Shown here: positions 15,222 through 20,797 of the stretch, piece by piece
Position numbering within the stretch: position 1 is the first letter of the stretch
Layout of the letters: every line of letters starts with the position of its first letter
Virus record (IMG/VR): IMGVR_UViG_3300025138_000472
Span: 1 to 20,797 of that record
Source: a virus
DNA: 20,797 nucleotides
Reading direction: 5' to 3' (one strand)
Translations under genes and position numbers: made by a program
Notes under the pieces: generated by a model
What the model saw: the letters and a program-made list of their open reading frames with translations, nothing else
Database searches by the model: none
Told to the model about the DNA's origin: nothing

Positions 15222-18200
15222 ATGCAAAAAAGTAATATATCGAATATCGCAAATCAAATAAAAACTCAACTACCACAATATATTTCATCTGATGAAGATT
15301 ATAAAATATTTGTCCGATTTTTAGAATTGTATTATGAATGGATGTCTGAAGAATCGAATCCCTCGGAAAGGGCATCAAAACTTGAGAGTTTTGCAGATAT
15401 TGATACGACTATTGATATTTTTACTTCCATGTTTAAGGATGAAATGGCCTCAGTATGGCCTACTATCGTAAGAATAAAATCCAATGCCGAAACGGCAACA
15501 GAAAGAAATCAAAACAGAAATAAAGAGGGTGATGCCGGGACCACCGTCGAAAGTATTTCCGATCAACATTGGTTGACGGATGGAGTCTCCTCTGTTTTTG
15601 ATATGGACTATTTTAATCCGTTTTATTATTTTGGTGGTGACTATGAAACGGTTGTAACAAATATCAGAGTTTTCATTAATTCTAACGGTTCTGCGCGGGG
15701 CGGTTTTACTACCGCCGCTGACATTTCAGAATTTTTGACATCGCCTGCGAAAGACCCATTAGGCGATTTGGGTGATTATGTAGAATTGACAGAAAATATT
15801 GATTATACTCTTTCGGGAAATAAACTTAAATTTGTAGACAGTATCGGCAATCCAGACATTTATAGTATTAATGATCTTATCAAGGTAAGATTTCGACTCG
15901 CAACAATTACGCCTGCGGTTGGAGTGGATACTAGCGATGTGGCCGTTGCTCAGATTGCTTCTGAATCAAAATTAAAAAAAGGTAGCTATACAAATCAGGC
16001 AAATTTTCTGAAATATATGAAAGACTTTTATCAATCTAAAGGTTCTGAAGATTCGTATAGGTTTTTATTTCGGGCCTTGTTTAACGAACCCATAGAATTT
16101 TACTACCCAAAAAATTATACATTTAAATTGAGCGACAACGAATGGGACACTACCACCAGCGTTAGAACAAAACCGTATGTGCAGAACAGTCCGACAAGTG
16201 TACCAATCGAAAGTCCTTATCGTATAACAGGTCAGACCTCTTCTGCCACTGCTACTGTGCAGAGTTTTGAAGACAACATGTTGAATTCGACCGCCTTCAG
16301 AGAATATTATATCACTAATATAGTAGGCGAGTTTTTGCCTAAAGAGAATATAACAGTAGAGCAACAGGATGGCACAAGTTATTCTGAAGAACTTTATAAT
16401 TGTGTAGTCGGATTTGACATTATTAATGCAGGAACCAATTATCCAAGAAATGTTGCCCTGCAAAATTATTTTGCCACAAATGGTAGTGGTAGTGGACAAG
16501 GATTTGCAGCATATATCCACCACACGACTATAGGTTCTATAGACAATTTAGAAATTGTGTCTGGTGGCGATGGATACATCATCGGGGAACAGATTGAATT
16601 CAATGCAGATGGACTCGGCGGTTCTGGTGAATTCAATCTGTTCCCCGATGTCCGTGGCGAAGAAGAGAATTATGAAGTCGTTTTCGTGCAAAATCCACAT
16701 GCAGGCGAATATCCAGAAACGATATTTGAAATCGATCTTGCAACAATGGACGATGACAATAAACAAGATCCGAATGGAACGACTCCGCTTCCATATCCGA
16801 GTAACGCCTTGAATACTTTAGTGTCAATAGAAAATGTAGATTTTCTTGAGGACGATGTGTTTTATCTGCATGGGTTTGAGAATTTTTATGATCCGACCAG
16901 AAAACTTTTAAAAGATGGCACTCCTTATTGGGGTTATTATACAAACCAAGCTCAAAAAGGTAGTGTTACGTCACTTAGATATAGCAGTTCGGACATGTCG
17001 GTATCAAATCCGACACCAGAACTTATAAATTTAAATCACAATTCTGTGACAGAAACTAGATATCGTGCAGATTTGAAATTTACAGTTTCATCCGTAGATG
17101 CCGATGGCGCAATTACTAATATATCAATAACATCAGCCGGAGAGAACGACACACTATCTTTACCAGCAAATTCGCAATCTATCTTTCCACTCACAGTAAA
17201 TTTACAAAAACAACCAGCACGATTAGAGGGCGGGAGGGGATTTGGATTATTATTTGATATTGCATGGAACAAAACTGACAACACGTTAAGTGTTACATCA
17301 AACTCTAATACCGCATCGCAATTATATGTAATTGGCGATACTGTAAAAATTAGAGGTAGCGATCTTGGCGCGCTTGGAGTAGATGGGGTAAACGACATTT
17401 TTGTCAGTGTTACTGGTGTTTCTGGCGGTGGCGTATATACTGACATAAATTCCACTGGATACACTGTCGCCACAAAAAATGGTACGGGTGCCGTATGGGA
17501 TGTCGATACACAAATACCATACACCCACAAACAGGCCGTTTTACTGAGCGATTTGGATGGTTCTACTTTATCACCAACAACAGGTTATGCAGTCGGAGAT
17601 GTGTTTAAAATTCTTGGCAGCGATTTGGGTGGTACTGATGCATCAAACACACTATTCATAACAGTGGACTCCGTTGACGACGAAGGCAGAATTATATTGT
17701 TTACGACAAGTGGTATTGCTGTCGGCGGTGTTATTGACACGTTTACTATACAAAGTGGTTATGTCTTACCAGATGTAGTTAAGACAGTTTACGGGGCAAC
17801 TTTATCGGGAGGGTCTGGATTTGATGCACAAGTAAATGTTGTACAGAGTGGCACAACATATGATGTCAGACTACCTTCAAGAACAGACCGTGGTAGGAAC
17901 TATATTGTTGGCGAAACTTTGACAATATTAGGTACAGCCTTTGGCGGAACATCTGCCAATAACTTAACATTTGTTGTATCTGATGTAGACGCCTCGGGCG
18001 GAATTACTGGTATATCAAGCGTTGTCGGCACAGCTCTTAATGCAGATCAGGTGACTGAAGTAAAACCTCAAAATCGCGTAGGTATAGGTGCCCTTTTTGA
18101 CATCGATATCTCTTTAACTACAACTTGTACTGTAACAGTTTCGGGCGGTAATGGTGGAATAAATTATAATGTCGGTGATAGATTGGTAATTCCCGGCGAT

Positions 18201-20797
18201 CAGTTATCAGAACAGTGGATTAAGGATGGATTTACTTCCAAGTTGGATCAAGTCGGCAATATCGCCCTATACACTAATCATGGCTATTTAAGAACTGATG
18301 ATATAGATAAACAGTTTGCGGAGCATTTAACAAATGATGAACTGACTATTGATTTCTGGTATTTCAGAAAATCAACTGCCATAACGACTCTTGGGGATAT
18401 TGAATCTGGATTGTTATCATTCAACGAATTACTTGGTGGAGCTCAAAAAACTCTTTTAACACAACGTCCAGACGGTACGATAAAACTATCTAAATCTGAT
18501 GGAACGCCTAGCGGCGGATCTGCAACAGGGCGACATGCCAACCACCTCGTATCTCCCGTTCTTTCGTTTGGCGAATGGTGTCATATTGCAATATATTTCA
18601 GTAATGGAGAAACGAGTTTATACCTCAATGAAAAAAGAGTAGATACAGTAAATGAGAATTTGTTAGAATATGTTTCTGGTACATCGGTTTATTTGGGTGG
18701 CCGCCAAGGTTACTCTGCAAACTTTGGTGTTGGCAATCATACTGTTGGATTTTTCGGTAGTCTCAGATTTACTTCTGGACGCAGATACGAGGAATATGTG
18801 TCTGGATCCGACACATTGATAACCGATGACGGAACTGAAAACCCCAAATCTGGTGGGGCGCTGTCGCCAATATATGTGAATCCAGTTCCGAGTGTTGAAT
18901 ATGTCAGACAATCGCTTCCATTTGTAGATAATTTTATTGCAACCGATTCGCAGACAACACATTATATTGACTACGATCCCGATCAAGTTATTACAATAAA
19001 AATAAATGGCGTAAAAGCCATCAGCGGATTTACTGCAACCAGTGGAACAACTATTACGTTCTCTCCCGCACTTGCCGAAAATGATACAGTAAAAATAACG
19101 GCGTATGCAACTCTTTCTGACAATTTGGAATATATCATATATGATACCGATGCCCCTGCGTCAAATAGAAATAAAATATCTTTGAGAATTTATGACTCTG
19201 TTACCAATGTATATTCTAATTATCAATTACCAGACGGGAGGGCCTTACGTGTTAAGTGGACTGCCAAATTGCGTTCTGATATAACCAGCACAGAGTTGGT
19301 CACTGGTGGTTATGGATATTTTAGAGCACCATATGGATATGTGCAGACAGAAACTTTAGGATATGATTCTATGGGTACTGGGTCACAATTCATCGGTCAT
19401 GGAAAAAATATTGGCGCGATAGATAAGATCCGAATAAATGATGCACATCTTAACAGTTCCCTAGATGGTTTTGGCATCGGTTACGATACTGCCCCCACAT
19501 TTGATCTCACTGGAATTGGCGATGGCCAGGCTATAGTCAATGCAGTCATCGGTCCGTTATGTGTTACGTCTGGAGATTTTAGAGACCAAAGATCGTTTGC
19601 GTCCGCCGATAATAGAATTACTGATAGTTATTTGTGGCAAGATTATTCATATGTTATAAAGGTTGGAAGATATATTGATGAGTGGCGCAAGATTGTCAAG
19701 AAAGTTTTACACCCAGCCGGACTTATGATGTTTGGCGAATATTCTGTTGTCACTGATGCCGAATTGCGCCGCGGCACAGAAGTTTGGCAACAGTTAATAT
19801 ATGAGATTATTAAAAATGTCAATGTAAAAGTGAGAAATATGGATGGTCTTGGGCGATGGACATACCTCAGTCACGATTCACTCCCACAAGATACAAACTT
19901 CTTAAATTCTACTGGACTGCGTATTACATATGATAATCGTCAAGAGACAGCAGATGGTTATAGAGATGGAGCAGGCGCAGTGATTGGACTGTATAACGGC
20001 GTCGGCCGGGGCGAGGTCGCGGACGACACAGTAGGGAGCGCTTCAGTAGATCGCGGCACTGGGCGCTATGCGTTGTTAGGCGCGGATGATGTAGACGCAT
20101 ACGATTGGTATGACGTGCAGAAAATCGCATTAAATTACAGCGATGCATCTGGCAAAGACTATGGATATTATTATGAGTCGGAAATTATCGGAAATACTGT
20201 TACGATATATGACACATCTGACGCGACAGTTACCGAAGACGAATGGTTAAATACTCAATCTTGGGGCAAGTATAGAATTCTTGCGGTGACATTTTGGGAC
20301 AGCGCCATAGATCGTAGAGTTACTTTTGACGTTCAATTTTTAGGCAAGTATGGCAATTTACCTATTGATTATGGATCGCCATCTTACCAGCCAAATAAAG
20401 TAGAATTTAGATGGGATACTGTCTTTAGAGGTAACGTCGACCGGTTGCCTAACTATTGGGTTGGTTCCATTATGGATGGAGCGAATCCACGCGACGAAAA
20501 AATGATTATAAATATTTCAGGAAGATTTAATAACAACAAAGAGGGAGATGTTCCTACTCTACATACGACTTACAGATCCCTCGAACGTTTCAAATTTTAT
20601 TTTACAGATAGATATCCTTGGCAACGACTGTCGGCTGCATTGTTTAGCCCCGTTGAAGAAATTTACGATTCGCCGTATTGGAAACATAGACCTCTGAACA
20701 ACGGCAACGGGTTGTCATATGTTCCGCGCAAAGGTAGTGGTTATAATATTTGGTACTATTTGCCTATAGACGAATCTGCCGATAGTGATTGGGTTGC
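15222..20797 (+). CDS. Giant baseplate wedge / fibre-like structural protein in the gp7 position (3' end outside window)
   Basis: The frame is open from the ATG at 15222 to the window end, at least 1858 residues, against 1032 for T4 gp7. The N-terminus (LPQYISSDEDYKIFVRFLEL, then YYEWM; DIDTTIDIFTSMFKDE) and a helix near 262-300 (FLKYMKDFYQSKGSEDSYRF; PIEFYYPKNYTF) match the start of large wedge proteins in T4-like marine phages. Later parts are beta-rich: a tandem module with VGD/VGE followed by GSDLGG-like motifs at about 700-990, a LamG/concanavalin-like domain at about 1035-1180 (LTIDFWYF; WCHIAIYFSNGETSLYLNEK), and a conserved YIDEWRKIVKKVLHPAGLMM segment near 1480-1507. The N-terminus probably anchors it to gp6, with the middle exposed for glycan or surface binding. 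The gp7 assignment rests on gene order. A perfect inverted repeat lies in it. Confidence 0.8.
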   Translation, partial: MQKSNISNIANQIKTQLPQYISSDEDYKIFVRFLELYYEWMSEESNPSERASKLESFADIDTTIDIFTSMFKDEMASVWPTIVRIKSNAETATERNQNRNKEGDAGTTVESISDQHWLTDGVSSVFDMDYFNPFYYFGGDYETVVTNIRVFINSNGSARGGFTTAADISEFLTSPAKDPLGDLGDYVELTENIDYTLSGNKLKFVDSIGNPDIYSINDLIKVRFRLATITPAVGVDTSDVAVAQIASESKLKKGSYTNQANFLKYMKDFYQSKGSEDSYRFLFRALFNEPIEFYYPKNYTFKLSDNEWDTTTSVRTKPYVQNSPTSVPIESPYRITGQTSSATATVQSFEDNMLNSTAFREYYITNIVGEFLPKENITVEQQDGTSYSEELYNCVVGFDIINAGTNYPRNVALQNYFATNGSGSGQGFAAYIHHTTIGSIDNLEIVSGGDGYIIGEQIEFNADGLGGSGEFNLFPDVRGEEENYEVVFVQNPHAGEYPETIFEIDLATMDDDNKQDPNGTTPLPYPSNALNTLVSIENVDFLEDDVFYLHGFENFYDPTRKLLKDGTPYWGYYTNQAQKGSVTSLRYSSSDMSVSNPTPELINLNHNSVTETRYRADLKFTVSSVDADGAITNISITSAGENDTLSLPANSQSIFPLTVNLQKQPARLEGGRGFGLLFDIAWNKTDNTLSVTSNSNTASQLYVIGDTVKIRGSDLGALGVDGVNDIFVSVTGVSGGGVYTDINSTGYTVATKNGTGAVWDVDTQIPYTHKQAVLLSDLDGSTLSPTTGYAVGDVFKILGSDLGGTDASNTLFITVDSVDDEGRIILFTTSGIAVGGVIDTFTIQSGYVLPDVVKTVYGATLSGGSGFDAQVNVVQSGTTYDVRLPSRTDRGRNYIVGETLTILGTAFGGTSANNLTFVVSDVDASGGITGISSVVGTALNADQVTEVKPQNRVGIGALFDIDISLTTTCTVTVSGGNGGINYNVGDRLVIPGDQLSEQWIKDGFTSKLDQVGNIALYTNHGYLRTDDIDKQFAEHLTNDELTIDFWYFRKSTAITTLGDIESGLLSFNELLGGAQKTLLTQRPDGTIKLSKSDGTPSGGSATGRHANHLVSPVLSFGEWCHIAIYFSNGETSLYLNEKRVDTVNENLLEYVSGTSVYLGGRQGYSANFGVGNHTVGFFGSLRFTSGRRYEEYVSGSDTLITDDGTENPKSGGALSPIYVNPVPSVEYVRQSLPFVDNFIATDSQTTHYIDYDPDQVITIKINGVKAISGFTATSGTTITFSPALAENDTVKITAYATLSDNLEYIIYDTDAPASNRNKISLRIYDSVTNVYSNYQLPDGRALRVKWTAKLRSDITSTELVTGGYGYFRAPYGYVQTETLGYDSMGTGSQFIGHGKNIGAIDKIRINDAHLNSSLDGFGIGYDTAPTFDLTGIGDGQAIVNAVIGPLCVTSGDFRDQRSFASADNRITDSYLWQDYSYVIKVGRYIDEWRKIVKKVLHPAGLMMFGEYSVVTDAELRRGTEVWQQLIYEIIKNVNVKVRNMDGLGRWTYLSHDSLPQDTNFLNSTGLRITYDNRQETADGYRDGAGAVIGLYNGVGRGEVADDTVGSASVDRGTGRYALLGADDVDAYDWYDVQKIALNYSDASGKDYGYYYESEIIGNTVTIYDTSDATVTEDEWLNTQSWGKYRILAVTFWDSAIDRRVTFDVQFLGKYGNLPIDYGSPSYQPNKVEFRWDTVFRGNVDRLPNYWVGSIMDGANPRDEKMIINISGRFNNNKEGDVPTLHTTYRSLERFKFYFTDRYPWQRLSAALFSPVEEIYDSPYWKHRPLNNGNGLSYVPRKGSGYNIWYYLPIDESADSDWV
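16580..16650. repeat. Perfect 23-bp inverted repeat with 25-nt spacer
   Basis: The left arm (16580-16602) and right arm (16628-16650) are exact reverse complements over 23 bp; the spacer is 16603-16627. The repeat lies wholly within the giant wedge gene, which stays in frame through it (residues about 453-477). Confidence 0.93.
17320..18200 (+). repeat. Diverged tandem protein modules in the giant wedge protein
   Basis: Four related modules share the pattern Y-x-V/I-G-D/E-x-x-x-I-x-G-x-x-L/F-G-G. The first three continue to a strand with V-x-D/G-V; the last is shorter. Starts are near 17323 (YVIGDTVKIRGSDLG), 17584 (YAVGDVFKILGSDLGG), 17895 (YIVGETLTILGTAFGG) and 18163 (YNVGDRLVIPGDQL). A weaker copy, YIIGEQIEF, lies at the 16580 inverted repeat. 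They suggest a repeated beta structure grown by duplication. Confidence 0.7.

Noticed and set aside
16555-16812. An 85-codon plus-strand frame over the inverted repeat
   Set aside because: It lies wholly inside the giant wedge gene in another frame, and its product has no protein-like pattern.
1-20797. tRNA genes, CRISPR arrays, insertion sequences or attachment sites
   Set aside because: No cloverleaf-like runs, regularly spaced direct repeats, transposase motifs or terminal inverted repeats with target duplications were found by eye; the only strong repeats are the linkers and the palindrome listed.

Overview
The window is a stretch of the virion-structure region of a T4-like myovirus (Caudoviricetes). 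The AT-rich base composition and the domain style of the large adhesin-like proteins (cupredoxin-like and LamG-like modules, Gly-rich beta repeats) resemble marine T4-like phages infecting bacteria such as cyanobacteria or Pelagibacter-like alphaproteobacteria. The host cannot be determined from this sequence. No tRNA, rRNA, CRISPR array, integrase or insertion sequence was seen.

Layout: (1) positions 1-385, plus strand: two small overlapping genes, a short basic helical protein and a small membrane or lipoprotein-like protein. (2) positions 389-6936, minus strand, reading leftward: a gp4-like head-completion nuclease, an unrecognised T4-like phage protein, a tail-tube-fold protein (gp19/gp54 type), a gp26-like baseplate-hub assembly protein, a short gp51-position reading frame that overlaps it in the -1 frame, a two-pass membrane protein with an EF-hand loop, and a 1146-residue protein that is the best tape-measure candidate. 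The last gene runs convergently into the first block with only 3 nt between the stop codons. (3) positions 6990-20797, plus strand: a gp48/gp54-type tail-tube cap, gp53 with a large insertion, gp27, a gp5 spike carrying two different peptidoglycan-hydrolase-like domains, gp25, gp6, and a very large baseplate or fibre protein in the gp7 position that runs off the right edge. The two main blocks diverge from one short intergenic region (6937-6989) with a perfect T4-type late promoter box (TATAAATA) on the plus side.

The genes fit one programme: making and finishing the contractile tail. gp27 and gp5 form the central hub and cell-puncturing spike. gp25, gp6, gp53 and the gp7-position protein form the wedges. 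The gp48/gp54/gp19-type proteins start and build the tube, the 1146-residue protein probably sets tube length, gp26 and the gp51-like protein assist hub assembly, and gp4 finishes the head. Genes are packed with overlaps (ATGA, TAATG) or a few bases between them, as expected for translationally coupled late operons; no stretch over 300 bases lacks a gene.

The observations most worth a second look are: a T8 slippery run at the 3' end of the gp26-like gene that would join it by -1 frameshift to the gp51-position frame; a spike with both an M15-type peptidase and a transglycosylase-like domain; gp53 with an inserted cupredoxin-like domain; an EF-hand membrane protein inside the hub operon; and a perfect 23-bp inverted repeat inside the giant wedge gene.
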